Notes: generated from the letters alone by a model not told the origin. Shown: positions 1-8,738, counted from the stretch's first letter. The stretch is 64,000 nucleotides of DNA from Leucobacter soli (GCF_910593785.1 NZ_CAJVAP010000008.1:1-64000); one strand, 5' to 3'. Numbers and translations: made by a program.

Positions 1-28
1 GGGCGGGCGGGACCGCCGCGGCGGCGGA

Positions 29-265
29 TCAGGATCGGGCCGCGGAGTAGCCGGCCTCGTCGACCGCCGCGAGAACGGCGGCGTCGAAGTCGACGGCATT
101 GACGTCGGCAGCGCCTGACGCGGCATCCGCGGTCACCGCCAGCCGGCCGGTCCGGTGGTCGACCTTGACGCCGGTGACGCCGGCGATCCGTCCGATCTCG
201 TCGCGCACGTGGCGTTCGCAGCTGGTGCAGGTCATCCCGGTGACGGTGTACTCGATGGTCCCCAT
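29..265 (-). CDS. copZ: CopZ-like heavy-metal-associated (HMA) domain protein
   Basis: A 78-residue single-domain protein with the metal-binding motif GMTCTSC near residues 10-15, followed by the usual ferredoxin-like beta-alpha-beta pattern. Proteins of this family carry Cu(I) in the cytoplasm and hand it to a P-type ATPase or to a repressor. I start it at the ATG at 265 because the HMA fold begins there; a longer upstream reading runs through the promoter region and through the operators. Two palindromes of CsoR type lie just upstream, so copper induction is likely. Anything downstream of it (such as a copper ATPase) would lie left of the window. Confidence 0.85.
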   Translation of the reverse strand: MGTIEYTVTGMTCTSCERHVRDEIGRIAGVTGVKVDHRTGRLAVTADAASGAADVNAVDFDAAVLAAVDEAGYSAARS

Positions 266-298
266 GGCGCGTTCCCTTCGGCGGCTCTGGTGCGACAT

Positions 299-315
299 AT
301 ACCCAGGTGGGGTAT
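299..315. promoter_or_regulatory. CsoR-type copper operator 1
   Basis: Perfect 17-bp inverted repeat ATACCC-AGGTG-GGGTAT, 34 bp upstream of the copZ-like start. The ATACCC/GGGTAT arms with a 5-bp G-rich centre fit operators of the CsoR/RcnR copper repressor family. The regulator gene is not in the window. Confidence 0.6.
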
Positions 316-336
316 GTGTTCGCATACTCCAACTAT

Positions 337-353
337 ATACCCGGGGGAGGTAT
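337..353. promoter_or_regulatory. CsoR-type copper operator 2
   Basis: Second 17-bp site, ATACCC-GGGGG-AGGTAT, with one mismatch between its arms and the same 5-bp centre as the site at 299. It lies between the copZ-like gene and the divergent glycosyltransferase gene (start 387), so it could act on either. Confidence 0.5.
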
Positions 354-386
354 TCCCGGCAAGTCGCCCTGCGATACGGTCGTAGG

Positions 387-1616
387 GTGACTCCCTCCCC
401 GCTCGGCATCGCCTTCGTGGTGCTGCACACCTCCCCCCTCGACGAACCGGGGACCAAGGACGCGGGAGGCATGAACGTCGTCGTCCGCGCGCACGCCGAG
501 GAACTGGCCAGGGCCGGCCACCGGGTGCAGCTCATCACGCGGCGCAGCTCGCCCGAGCTGCCCGACGAGGTCGAGCCGGTGCCCGGGCTCTCCGTCGTCC
601 ACCTCGACGCCGGGCCGCCGAGGCTGCTCGCGAAGGGTGAGCACGAGGCGCTGATCCAGCCCTTCGGCGACGCCCTGCGCGCGCGGTTGGCCGAGCATCC
701 GGTGGACCTCATCCACGCCGAGCACTGGTACTCGGGGCTCGCCGCGCTGCCGGTCGCCGCGGAGCTCGGCGTGCCCATGGTGCAGAGCTACCACAGCATC
801 GCCGCCGGGAGCACGACGCCTCTCACCGAAGGAGAGCGTCCCGAGTCCCCGGGCCGGCCGGCGGGGGAGCGGCGACTCGCGCGCGAGGCGGACCTCGTCG
901 TCACGGTGAGCGCGGCCGAGCGCGCCACGGTCCTGGAGCGGCTGGGCGGCGACGAGGACCGGATCCGCGTCGTCGAACCGGGCGTCGACACCCGCGTCTT
1001 CCGCCCCTGCACCGGCGCAGAATGCGCCGAGCGTGCGCAGTGGATCGAGCACGGCGGACGGCCGGAGGTGCTGGTCGCCGGGCGGCTGGACCCCCTGAAG
1101 GGCTTCGACCTCGCGATCGCCGCGGTCGCCGCGATCCCGGCAGATCGGCGGCCGATGCTGCGCATCGTCGGCGCGCCGCCCCCCGACGGCGACGCCTATG
1201 CCCGGTCGCTGCACGAGGCGACGGCCGCCGCCGGCATGATCTCGTCGACCTCCTTCGACGGTGCGCTATCGCGCAGCGTTCTGGCGGAGCGGATGCGCCT
1301 CGCCTCGCTCGTGCTCGTGCCGTCGCACTCCGAGACCTTCGGACTCGTCGCGCTCGAGGCCGCCGCCTCGGGGGTGCCCGTCATCGCCCGCGCCGCCGGC
1401 GGGCTGCGCGAGGCCGTCATCGACGGCGAGACCGGTGTGCTGCTCGAGGGCGATGATCCCGAGGTCTGGGCTGAGGAGATCGAGCGGATCCTCGCCGACA
1501 GGGCTCTCGCCGACCGGATGGGCGCGGCCGCGCGGCAGTCCGCGCTGCACCGCAGCTGGATCGCCTCCACGCGGTCGCTGCTCGCCGCGTATCGCGAGCT
1601 GCTCGACCGGCAGTGA
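387..1616 (+). CDS. GT4-family glycosyltransferase, MshA-like
   Basis: A 409-residue GT-B fold protein. The N-terminus has the pattern HTSPLDEPG-x-x-DAGGMNV, which closely resembles MshA, the D-inositol-3-phosphate glycosyltransferase that starts mycothiol synthesis by joining UDP-GlcNAc to inositol phosphate. The C-terminal nucleotide-sugar domain shows GRLDPLKGFDL and an E-x7-E motif (ETFGLVALE). I use the GTG at 387, where the Rossmann strand starts; upstream in-frame codons would pass through the copper operators. Its neighbours give no pathway support, so another UDP-sugar glycosyltransferase role is possible. Confidence 0.65.
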   Translation: MTPSPLGIAFVVLHTSPLDEPGTKDAGGMNVVVRAHAEELARAGHRVQLITRRSSPELPDEVEPVPGLSVVHLDAGPPRLLAKGEHEALIQPFGDALRARLAEHPVDLIHAEHWYSGLAALPVAAELGVPMVQSYHSIAAGSTTPLTEGERPESPGRPAGERRLAREADLVVTVSAAERATVLERLGGDEDRIRVVEPGVDTRVFRPCTGAECAERAQWIEHGGRPEVLVAGRLDPLKGFDLAIAAVAAIPADRRPMLRIVGAPPPDGDAYARSLHEATAAAGMISSTSFDGALSRSVLAERMRLASLVLVPSHSETFGLVALEAAASGVPVIARAAGGLREAVIDGETGVLLEGDDPEVWAEEIERILADRALADRMGAAARQSALHRSWIASTRSLLAAYRELLDRQ

Positions 1617-1697
1617 TCTCAGCGACGCCGAAGCTCGGAGGTGCGAGGACTGCGCGTCGAACGGAGCGGTCGACCGCCCGATCGGCGAAGCGACGGG

Positions 1698-3104
1698 CTA
1701 AGCGGCGAGCTGCGCCGCGAGTTGCAGCAGGCGCACCTCGTCGCCTGCCCGCCCGATGAGCTGCACGCTCATGGGCAGCCCGGCCGCGGTGCGATGCGTC
1801 GGCGCCGTGACCGCCGGGAGGCCCGCTACGTTGACCATCGAGGTCTGCGGAGCCCACTCGCACTGCAGCCGGTAGTCCCCCTCGGGGCCGAGCGCGCGGA
1901 AGGCCCCGACCCGGGGTGCGGGCGAGGCGAGCGCCGGTGTGAGCACGACATCGTACGCGCCCCACTGACGCGCGACGTCGGCGGCGAAGGATCGCAGAGC
2001 CGCGGCGGCCTTCTCCACCTGTGCCCGCGGGGTGTCCCGCGCTCGCCGCAGGAACATGCCGGCGAGCGCGCCCAGGCGATCCTCCGCGCCCGGCTCGAAG
2101 GCGATGCGGCCGAGACCCGCCGTCCAGACGGTCGTGAACGCCTCGGGGTAGCGGGAGTCGTAGGCGATCTCCGCCTCCTCGACGGTGTGCCCGGCGGCGG
2201 TCAGGGCGTCGACGCCGGCCTGCAGCGCGGCGAGCGCGTCGGGGTCGAAGCGGATCGGGATCCACTCCTCGAAGGGCGAGGCGAGGCTGACGCCGATCCG
2301 CAGCCCGCGCAGCGATCCCGGCTGCGTCATGACGCTCGCCACGGCCAGGTGCGCGGGTTCGTCGGCACGCCCGCGCAGTGCGTCGTAGAGGATCGCCGCA
2401 TCGCGCGCGTCCCGTGCGATCGGCCCGGAAACGCCCATCCGCGGCGCGCCGAAGTCGTCGAGCGAGGGGTCGGACCCGGCGCTTCTCGTCCGGTCGGCCG
2501 GCACGGCGCCCCGTCCCGGCTTCAGCCCGACGAGTCCGCACGCGGCTGCGGGGATGCGGATCGATCCGCCGGCGTCGCTCGCGATCGCCCCCGGGATCAC
2601 TCCGGCGGCGATCGCGGCGGCGGTGCCCCCGCTCGATCCGCCCGCGGTGCGCGCGGGGTCGTGGGGGTTCCGCGCAGGGGGAGCGATCTCGTTCTCGCTG
2701 TAGCCGGCGATGCCGAACTCGGGCACCTGGGTCTTGCCGAGGGAGACGGCACCGGCTGCGCGGACGGCCGCGGCGACCGGGTCGTCCTCGGCCGCCGGGA
2801 GGTGCGGCACGGCGGCCGAGCCGTGCGTCGTGACGATGCCGCGCACGGCGACCAGATCCTTGTGCGCGGTCGGAAGCCCGAGCAGCGGCGGGAGCCCGCG
2901 GCGAGCGGTCGCGGAGACGGTCGCGGCGATCCTCGCGTCGGCCGCGCGGGCCTCGGCGAGGGCGAGCTCGCCGTTCAGGCTGACGAAGGCGCCGAGGTCG
3001 GCCGATGCCTCGGCGCGTTCGAGTGCCGTGCCGACGAGATCGTGCGACGAGACCTCGCCGTGCCGCAGCGCCTCGCGGAGATCGAAAAGCCCGGGGTCCT
3101 CCAC
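1698..3104 (-). CDS. Amidase signature family amidase
   Basis: A 468-residue protein with the complete amidase-signature core: catalytic Lys82 (in PTAHKDL), the GGSSGG loop near residues 155-160 carrying the cis-Ser, and nucleophile Ser181 in DAGGSIRIP. The family hydrolyses amides through this Ser-Ser-Lys triad. The length fits AtzF/GatA-type amidases, but no GatB or GatC lies beside it, so it is probably a free-standing catabolic amidase rather than the tRNA amidotransferase subunit. No signal peptide is visible, so it should be cytoplasmic. It is convergent with the glycosyltransferase. Substrate unknown. Confidence 0.85.
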   Translation of the reverse strand: MEDPGLFDLREALRHGEVSSHDLVGTALERAEASADLGAFVSLNGELALAEARAADARIAATVSATARRGLPPLLGLPTAHKDLVAVRGIVTTHGSAAVPHLPAAEDDPVAAAVRAAGAVSLGKTQVPEFGIAGYSENEIAPPARNPHDPARTAGGSSGGTAAAIAAGVIPGAIASDAGGSIRIPAAACGLVGLKPGRGAVPADRTRSAGSDPSLDDFGAPRMGVSGPIARDARDAAILYDALRGRADEPAHLAVASVMTQPGSLRGLRIGVSLASPFEEWIPIRFDPDALAALQAGVDALTAAGHTVEEAEIAYDSRYPEAFTTVWTAGLGRIAFEPGAEDRLGALAGMFLRRARDTPRAQVEKAAAALRSFAADVARQWGAYDVVLTPALASPAPRVGAFRALGPEGDYRLQCEWAPQTSMVNVAGLPAVTAPTHRTAAGLPMSVQLIGRAGDEVRLLQLAAQLAA

Positions 3105-3169
3105 GGATCCAGCCTAGAGGTCGCGCGGATAGGTCGCTCCTACTGCAGTGCGTCGCCGCGCCAACTTGT

Positions 3170-3184
3170 TGCGAACAGTTCTCA
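3170..3184. promoter_or_regulatory. Zur-like box 1
   Basis: TGCGAACAGTTCTCA, a 15-bp inverted repeat (TG-n-GAAC around one central base) with one mismatched pair. It has the 15-bp size of actinobacterial Zur boxes and sits about 95 bp upstream of the zinc-uptake start. Confidence 0.55.
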
Positions 3185-3197
3185 TTTGCATATAGAG

Positions 3198-3212
3198 TGA
3201 GATCCGTTCTCA
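3198..3212. promoter_or_regulatory. Zur-like box 2
   Basis: TGAGATCCGTTCTCA, a 15-bp site with perfect 5-bp arms (TGAGA/TCTCA). It starts 28 bp after box 1, and both boxes end in GTTCTCA. Their place in front of an operon that itself ends in a Fur/Zur gene supports zinc-dependent autorepression. Confidence 0.6.
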
Positions 3213-3277
3213 ACAAGATGGCGGATCGAGGCTCGACCGCCGGACCGGTCGCCGCACGACCGTGGAAAGGTTCCTCC

Positions 3278-4417
3278 GTGAACACTCGCACCCCCCTCAC
3301 CCTCCTCGCCGCCGGCGCCGTCGCGGGGGCACTCGCCCTCACCGGATGCGCCGGCGACCCCGCCGGTGCCGGCGCCGGCGCGGAAGGGACGCTCAAGGTG
3401 GTCGCCACGACCACCCAGCTGGCCGACTTCGCCGCGCAGGTGGGCGGCAGCGGCATCGCGCTCACCGGGCTGCTCGCCCCCGGCGCCTCCGCCCATCATT
3501 TCGACCCGAGCCCCGCCGACCTGCTCGCGCTCGGGGCGGCCGACGTGCTCATCGTCAACGGGGCCGGCCTCGAGACGTTCATCGACAGCGCCGTCGAGGC
3601 CTCCGGCTTCAGCGGCACGGTCGTGACCGCGAGCGATGGGATCGACCTCGCCGAGGCCGAGCGCATCACCGCGGAGGCCGAGGAGGAGGCCGAGCACGAC
3701 CACGATCACGCCGATGAGGATCATGCGGATCACGATCATGCCGATGAGGGCGAGGAGCACGCCGACGAGCATGCTGAAGAGGTGCACGAGCACGACGAGG
3801 ACCACGCGCACGAGGGCGACGAGCACGACCACGATCACGGCGGCCTCAACCCGCACATCTGGACCTCGCCCCGCCTCGCGCAGGGCATGGTCGCGGAGAT
3901 CGCGGAGGGCCTGAGCGCGGCGGATCCGGCGCACGCCGCCGGTTACGAGGAGCGGGCGGATGCGTACACCGCGCGGCTCGCCGCCCTCGACACGTGGATC
4001 GGCGAGCAGTTCTCGCGAGTGCCCGATGCCGACCGCGTCCTCGTCAGCGGCCACGACTCCCTCCGCTACTACCTGCACGACTACGGCATCGCCTTCATCG
4101 GCTCCCTCGTGCCGAGCTTCGAGGACAACGCCGAGCCGAGCGCCGCTCAGATCGACGAGCTGGTCGAGGAGATCCGGGAGCACGGCGTGAAGGCGATCTT
4201 CGTGGAGTCGTCGATGAGCCCGAAGCTCGCGCGCACGGTTGCCGCCGAGGCCGGGATCCGAGTGGTCGACGCCGAGAGCCTCTACGCGGACTCGCTGGGC
4301 CCGGCCGACACCGCCGCATCCACCTATCTCGGCGCTACGATCGAGAACACGCGCACGATCCTCGAGGCCTGGGGGGCGGGCGTGGATCCGCTGCCGGCAG
4401 AACTGGAGAGTCAGTGA
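3278..4417 (+). CDS. znuA: Zinc ABC transporter substrate-binding lipoprotein
   Basis: A 379-residue lipoprotein with a lipobox (LTGC, Cys24) after a short hydrophobic signal. It is a cluster-9 metal-binding protein: metal-ligand His residues in SAHHFDP, LNPHIW and SGHDS, plus an acidic residue late in the protein. A long His/Asp/Glu-rich loop (roughly residues 130-190) sits before LNPHIW, which is typical of zinc rather than manganese binders. The GTG at 3278 follows the AAAGG-rich stretch and gives a proper signal peptide. First gene of a five-gene operon behind two Zur-like boxes; it should capture Zn(II) outside the membrane and deliver it to the permeases downstream. Confidence 0.93.
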   Translation: MNTRTPLTLLAAGAVAGALALTGCAGDPAGAGAGAEGTLKVVATTTQLADFAAQVGGSGIALTGLLAPGASAHHFDPSPADLLALGAADVLIVNGAGLETFIDSAVEASGFSGTVVTASDGIDLAEAERITAEAEEEAEHDHDHADEDHADHDHADEGEEHADEHAEEVHEHDEDHAHEGDEHDHDHGGLNPHIWTSPRLAQGMVAEIAEGLSAADPAHAAGYEERADAYTARLAALDTWIGEQFSRVPDADRVLVSGHDSLRYYLHDYGIAFIGSLVPSFEDNAEPSAAQIDELVEEIREHGVKAIFVESSMSPKLARTVAAEAGIRVVDAESLYADSLGPADTAASTYLGATIENTRTILEAWGAGVDPLPAELESQ

Positions 4418-5274
4418 CGCAGACCCCCGACGAGTGCACTGCCGTGGAGCCGGCCGCCGCAGATGCGGCTGCCGGCTCCACGGCCGACCCAGCCGACCCG
4501 ATTGTCCGCCTTCGGGGGGCGGCGTTCGGCTATGCCGGCCGGGGCCGGGTCGCCGGGCTCACGCTCGACATCCACGCCGGCGAGGTGATCGCGCTCATCG
4601 GCCCGAACGGATCCGGCAAGTCGACACTGCTGCGCGGCCTGCTCGGCCTGGCCGAGCACCTTGGCGGGCAGGTGCAGGTGCTCGGCACGACGCCGACCCG
4701 GGCCCGCCAGGGGATCGGCACGCTCCCGCAGGCCGACACTCGCGACGCCGGGCTGCCGGTGAGCCTGCGTCAGGTCGTCGCGATGGGCCTGTACCGGGAG
4801 CTCGGGCCGCTGCGGCCGCTCGGCAGCGCCGGTCGCGCCGCCGTGAGCGCGGCGCTCCAGCGCGTGGGCCTCGCCGGGGTCGCGGGCCGCCGCTTCGGCG
4901 AGCTCTCGGGCGGGCAGCAGCAGCGCGGCATTCTCGCCCGTGCGCTGGTCTCGAACCCCCGCCTGCTCCTGCTCGACGAGCCGTTCAACGGCCTGGACCG
5001 CGAGAACCGCGACACCCTGCTCGAGCTGCTCGGCGAGCTGCGCGCCGAGGGGCGCACGATCATCGTGAGCACGCACGACCTCGAGATCGCGCAGAAGGCC
5101 TGCACGCATGTGCTGCTGCTCTCCGCCGGGCACTCGCACGACCAGCCGGGGCACCCGGCCGGCTTCGGTCCGATCGGCGAGGCGCTCACGCTGGAGGCCG
5201 TGGAGCATGCGTTCCACGACATGACGGTGGAGCTCGACGAGCACACCGTGACCACCTCCCGCGAGACGGAGTAG
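4414..5274 (+). CDS. znuC: Zinc ABC transporter ATP-binding protein
   Basis: A 286-residue ABC ATPase with Walker A GPNGSGKS (residues 63-70), signature LSGGQQQR, Walker B LLLLDEP and a switch His (STHD). The GTG start overlaps the znuA stop codon (GTGA), so the two genes are translationally coupled. About 30 acidic, Ala-rich residues precede the ABC domain, and the C-terminus has a short His-containing segment. It energises zinc import with the two permeases that follow. Confidence 0.92.
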   Translation: MTQTPDECTAVEPAAADAAAGSTADPADPIVRLRGAAFGYAGRGRVAGLTLDIHAGEVIALIGPNGSGKSTLLRGLLGLAEHLGGQVQVLGTTPTRARQGIGTLPQADTRDAGLPVSLRQVVAMGLYRELGPLRPLGSAGRAAVSAALQRVGLAGVAGRRFGELSGGQQQRGILARALVSNPRLLLLDEPFNGLDRENRDTLLELLGELRAEGRTIIVSTHDLEIAQKACTHVLLLSAGHSHDQPGHPAGFGPIGEALTLEAVEHAFHDMTVELDEHTVTTSRETE

Positions 5275-5281
5275 GCGCCCC

Positions 5282-6190
5282 ATGGATGTCGGCCTCCTCG
5301 AGGTGTTCGCGTTGCCCTTCATGGCGCGCGCGCTCGCGACGGTCGCGATCCTCGCCGTCGCGGCGGGCGTCGTGGGACTCGGGATCAGCTTCCGCGAGAT
5401 GGAGTTCGTGAGCGACGGCGTCGTGCACGCCGTGTTCCCCGGGCTCGTGATCGGCGCGGCCCTCGGCGGATCCGCCGGGCTCCTGCCCGGGGCGGTGCTC
5501 GCCGCCCTCATCGCGGCCGTGCTGTTCGCGCTCCTCGGCGGCGGGCATGGCGGCGGTCGTCGTGGCGGGTCGCCCCGCGCGGACGGGGATGCGGCGATCG
5601 CTGTCGTGCTCACCGGTCTCTTCAGCCTGGGCGTCGTCCTCGTCTCCAGGCAGGAGGGGTACGTCTCGCAGCTGCAGGAACTGCTCTTCGGTCGTCTGCT
5701 CACGGTGACCGCGGTGCAGCTGTGGCAGATCCTCGCCGTCGCGATCCTCGCGATCGGGATCATGCTGGTGACGCGCCGCGCCCAGATCTTCCGCGCCTTC
5801 GACCCCGAGGGCGCCGAGGCGGCCGGCTACTCGCCGCGCGCGGCGGATCTGGCGCTCACCGCGGCGATCGCCCTGCTCACCGTCGCAGGCGTGCAGGCGC
5901 TCGGCGTCCTCATGGTCGTAGCGCTGCTGACCGTGCCGATGGCGGTGTCCCGCCTCGCGACGCGCCGGCTCCGACTGCTCGTCCCGGTCGCTGTGCTCGT
6001 CCCTCTCGTCGCCGGTGTCGCCGGGCTGTGGCTGGCCTTCGACTGGTCGGTGCGTACCGGGGCGACCATCTCCCCGGGGGCCCTCGTGGTCCTGCTGCTC
6101 GTGGCCCTCTACGCCCTCGCCGTGCTGATCCGCTCGCTCGCGGGTCGGATCGGCGCCGGTGCCGCACGTCCGGCCGGAGGCGCACGATGA
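5282..6190 (+). CDS. znuB: Zinc ABC transporter permease (first)
   Basis: A 302-residue polytopic protein of the ABC-3 metal-transporter permease family, with about eight hydrophobic helices and the family's conserved region around DPEGAEAAGYSPR. A Gly/Arg/His-rich cytoplasmic loop (around residue 95) separates early helices. It begins 7 nt after znuC. A second family member follows directly, so the importer is probably a heterodimer of two permeases. Confidence 0.9.
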   Translation: MDVGLLEVFALPFMARALATVAILAVAAGVVGLGISFREMEFVSDGVVHAVFPGLVIGAALGGSAGLLPGAVLAALIAAVLFALLGGGHGGGRRGGSPRADGDAAIAVVLTGLFSLGVVLVSRQEGYVSQLQELLFGRLLTVTAVQLWQILAVAILAIGIMLVTRRAQIFRAFDPEGAEAAGYSPRAADLALTAAIALLTVAGVQALGVLMVVALLTVPMAVSRLATRRLRLLVPVAVLVPLVAGVAGLWLAFDWSVRTGATISPGALVVLLLVALYALAVLIRSLAGRIGAGAARPAGGAR

Positions 6191-7023
6191 ACTACTTCGC
6201 CCTCGCCGCGCTCGAACTCGCCCTGCTCGGCCTCCTCGGCGGCGTCGCAGGCACCCTGATCGTGCTGCGCCGCCGTTCCTTCTTCGCCGTGGCCCTCAGC
6301 CACGCGACGTTCCCGGGCGGGGTGATCTTCGCGATCGCCGGCGCCAACCTGCTGATCGGGCAGGCGCTCTTCGCGCTGCTGCTGGTGCTCATGATGACGC
6401 TGCTCTCCCGAGTGCCCGGGCAGGGTCGGCAGGTGGCGAGCGGCGTCGTGCTGTCGTTCGGTTTCGCCCTCGGCGCACTGCTGTCGAGCCTGAACCCGGG
6501 GCTGGGCGTGCCCGTCGACGCGCTGTTGGTCGGCTCGCCCCTCTCCGTGACGGGTGCCGACGTCACGGCGACCGCAGTGGTCCTGGCGCTCTCGCTGATC
6601 GTCGCGGGCGTGATGGCGAGGCGGATCCTCTTCCACACCTTCGACCCCGTGGGCTTCGAGACGGCCGGCTTCCGGAGCTGGCCGATCGAACTGGCGGTCA
6701 CGGGCATCGTCGCCGCGAGCGTCGTCGTGGCGATGCCCGCGGTGGGCGCGATCCTCGGCGTCGCCGTGCTGATCGGTCCGGCGGCGGCGGCGCAGCTCGT
6801 GGCGCCTCGGGTGCACTGGATCCCGCCCATCGCCGCCGGCCTCGGCGTCGTCGGCGGCCTCGCGGGCCTCTGGGCGTCGCGGGCCTTCGACATCGCCGCG
6901 GGCGGCTCGGTCGGCCTCGCGATGAGCGTGCTCTACCTGCTCGCCCTCGGTGCTCGCCGGGTCATGCGGTGGATCGTGCGGCGCCCGGCGCGCTATCCTC
7001 GGGTGGCAGGAGAACTCGCATGA
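6187..7023 (+). CDS. Zinc ABC transporter permease (second)
   Basis: A 278-residue ABC-3 family permease, starting at the ATG that overlaps the previous stop (ATGA). It shows the same family landmark (FDPVGFETAGF) and about eight hydrophobic helices. Two adjacent permease genes in one zinc operon are common in actinobacteria, whereas the E. coli znu system has one. It pairs with the preceding gene product in the membrane. Confidence 0.9.
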   Translation: MNYFALAALELALLGLLGGVAGTLIVLRRRSFFAVALSHATFPGGVIFAIAGANLLIGQALFALLLVLMMTLLSRVPGQGRQVASGVVLSFGFALGALLSSLNPGLGVPVDALLVGSPLSVTGADVTATAVVLALSLIVAGVMARRILFHTFDPVGFETAGFRSWPIELAVTGIVAASVVVAMPAVGAILGVAVLIGPAAAAQLVAPRVHWIPPIAAGLGVVGGLAGLWASRAFDIAAGGSVGLAMSVLYLLALGARRVMRWIVRRPARYPRVAGELA

Positions 7024-7418
7024 CCAGACCGCAGAGGAACACGTGGCAGCGCGAGGCGGTGCGCGCAGCGCTCGCCGAGGCGCACGGCTTCGTGGGCGCC
7101 CAGCGACTGCACGAGACACTGCGGGCGCAGGGCTCGACGATCGGGCTCGCGACCGTCTATCGCTCGCTGGCGGCGCTCGCCGAGGCCGGGGAGGCCGACA
7201 GCCTGCAGTCGCCCGAGGGCGAGAACCTGTTCCGATCCTGCGCCACGCGGGGCCACCACCATCACCTGATCTGCCGGGGCTGCGGCGACACCCGTGAGCT
7301 CGAGGCCCGGGTCGTCGAGGACTGGGCGGCCAGAGTCGGCGCCGAGCACGGCTTCAGCGAGATCGAGCACGTCGTCGACCTCTTCGGGCTCTGCGCCCGA
7401 TGCCGCGAGGTCGCGTAG
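7020..7418 (+). CDS. zur: Fur-family zinc regulator Zur
   Basis: A 132-residue Fur-family protein, overlapping the permease stop (ATGA). It has the winged-helix segment with LATVYRSLAALAEAG, then the HHHHLICRGCG regulatory metal-site region and a second CARC pair near the C-terminus; these four cysteines form the structural zinc site of the family. Placement at the end of a zinc-uptake operon that starts with two 15-bp Zur-like boxes supports Zur rather than Fur or Nur. With zinc bound it should repress this operon. Confidence 0.9.
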   Translation: MTRPQRNTWQREAVRAALAEAHGFVGAQRLHETLRAQGSTIGLATVYRSLAALAEAGEADSLQSPEGENLFRSCATRGHHHHLICRGCGDTRELEARVVEDWAARVGAEHGFSEIEHVVDLFGLCARCREVA

Positions 7419-7438
7419 GGCGTTCGCCCGGCACAATC

Positions 7439-7463
7439 GAACCCGGCAGCGACCCCCGGGTTC
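7439..7463. terminator. Likely bidirectional terminator hairpin
   Basis: 8-bp perfect stem GAACCCGG/CCGGGTTC with a 9-nt loop, between the convergent zur and SGNH-hydrolase genes; it overlaps the stop codon of the latter. No clear U tract, as is usual in high-GC actinobacteria. Confidence 0.45.
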
Positions 7464-8256
7464 AGCCGAGATCGCCGCGCCCGCGCGGCGGCACCCAGAC
7501 GAACTCGGGGTGCTTGGCGGTGCGACCGTCGCCGCTCGACCGGCCGGTCAGGCGGCGCTTGATCCACGGCAGCACGTGCTCGCGGGTGTACCGCAGCTGC
7601 TCGCGTCGGGTGGGGACGGGCAGCGGATCCGCGTCGATCACCCAGTCCGCCGGTGCCGGCCGGCCGAGGCTGCGGAGCACGTTCGTCGCCACCCGATGAT
7701 GCCCGACCGGGGCCAGGTGCAGGCGATCGTGCGACCAGTACTCGCGTCGGGCGAGCACGGGGTCGCTCCAGTTGTCGCAGAACCGGATGCCGAGGCCTGC
7801 CGCGAGCTCCCCGGCCGCCGCCGTCAACTCGTCCCCCTTCGCCCGGACGCGGCCGCCGCTCGGCAGGCCGGCCGTCGGGTTCGCCCCCGCGAGGAGGAGG
7901 GGCTCGGCGCCGGTATCGAGGATCCGGCGCAGTGCGGCCTCGGTGCGGCCGATGATCCACGGCATGTCGGTGCCCGGACGCAGCATGTCGTTGCCGCCGC
8001 CGTTGAAGCTGATGAGGGTCGGTCCGAGTGCGAGTGCCGGCTCGAGCTGCTGCTCGACGATCGGGTCGAGCAGGCGGCCGCGGATCGCGAGGTTCGCGTA
8101 TTGGATCGGCCGGCCGGTCGCGTCCGCGAGCCCCTGTGCCACGAGGTCGGCCCAGCCGCGCGCCGATCCGTCGGGGAGCTCGTCGCCGACGCCCTCGGTG
8201 AAGCTGTCGCCGATCGCGACGTAGCGGATCTCGGCCGGAAGCGCCTGGTTCGTCAC
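7462..8256 (-). CDS. SGNH/GDSL-family hydrolase
   Basis: A 264-residue protein with the SGNH blocks: GDSFTEG (nucleophile Ser, block I), a Gly in NLAIRGR (II), NGGGND (III) and DRLHL-x-PVGH (V, the Asp-x-x-His pair). These enzymes are esterases, lipases or acyl-hydrolases. No signal peptide is seen, so it should act in the cytoplasm. It stands alone, convergent with zur. Substrate cannot be told from the sequence. Confidence 0.87.
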   Translation of the reverse strand: MTNQALPAEIRYVAIGDSFTEGVGDELPDGSARGWADLVAQGLADATGRPIQYANLAIRGRLLDPIVEQQLEPALALGPTLISFNGGGNDMLRPGTDMPWIIGRTEAALRRILDTGAEPLLLAGANPTAGLPSGGRVRAKGDELTAAAGELAAGLGIRFCDNWSDPVLARREYWSHDRLHLAPVGHHRVATNVLRSLGRPAPADWVIDADPLPVPTRREQLRYTREHVLPWIKRRLTGRSSGDGRTAKHPEFVWVPPRGRGDLG

Positions 8257-8348
8257 GCGTCCACTGTACGGCAGCCGGGGTGCGGATTCTGCAGGCTCCT
8301 CTCCGCGCCCTCGCTTCCCCGATGCCCTCGCCTCGCCCGGATCGGCTT

Positions 8349-8431
8349 TTCGTGGATCGCACCGATCTGCAGAATGGCACAGGAATCCTGCGCAAATCGG
8401 TGTTCTTCTGCAGATCGGTGCAGTTCTGCAG
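8349..8431. repeat. Palindromic CTGCAG repeat cluster
   Basis: Perfect 16-bp inverted repeat at 8359-8374 and 8406-8421. Within it, two tandem 18-bp units of form ATCGGTG-N3/4-TTCTGCAG lie at 8396-8413 and 8414-8431 (15 of 18 identical), and at least one inverted, decayed copy lies at 8367-8384. A further TTCTGCAG occurs near 8287. The rest of the 8257-8600 gap shows no convincing gene. Confidence 0.7.
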
Positions 8432-8601
8432 GTGTCGGATCGGTTCCGAGCCGGTGAACCTTCGGCGAGACAGGTCGGCGCGCTCGATCCTCGAGCCTCG
8501 CTGCACCATTCCTATGGAACTGGTGATTTCGTTCCGCGGGCATTCTTATCTCAGGCACCGGGACTGCTACGCGGGCATATCAGGTGAGGCCCGCAGGCCG
8601 T

Positions 8602-8631
8602 TTGCGGAATGCGGCGCTTTCCGCGTAAGAT
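8602..8631 (+). promoter_or_regulatory. Predicted promoter of rpmB-rpmG-rpsN
   Basis: -35 TTGCGG (8602-8607), 18-bp spacer, -10 TAAGAT (8626-8631). It gives a leader of about 115 nt before rpmB. No convincing Zur box overlaps it. Confidence 0.5.
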
Positions 8632-8718
8632 TGATCTTTGGCTGTGCGCAGTCCCAGCGCGCAGACCGTGGGGGCGACTCGGATGAGATCCCGAGCCCCT
8701 GCAGACAAGAGATCTTGG

Positions 8719-8738
8719 GTGGGGCCTTCAGGCCTCAC
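8719..8738 (+). other. Leader hairpin upstream of rpmB
   Basis: 8-bp stem (one G-U pair) with a TTCA loop, ending a few nt before the strong Shine-Dalgarno GGAGGA at 8745-8750. It could modulate translation of the ribosomal protein operon; that role is inference. Confidence 0.4.

Noticed and set aside
8539-8553. A Zur box upstream of rpmB (TGAGA half-site on the minus strand).
   Set aside because: Only the first half matches the boxes at 3170 and 3198; the other half has no symmetry.
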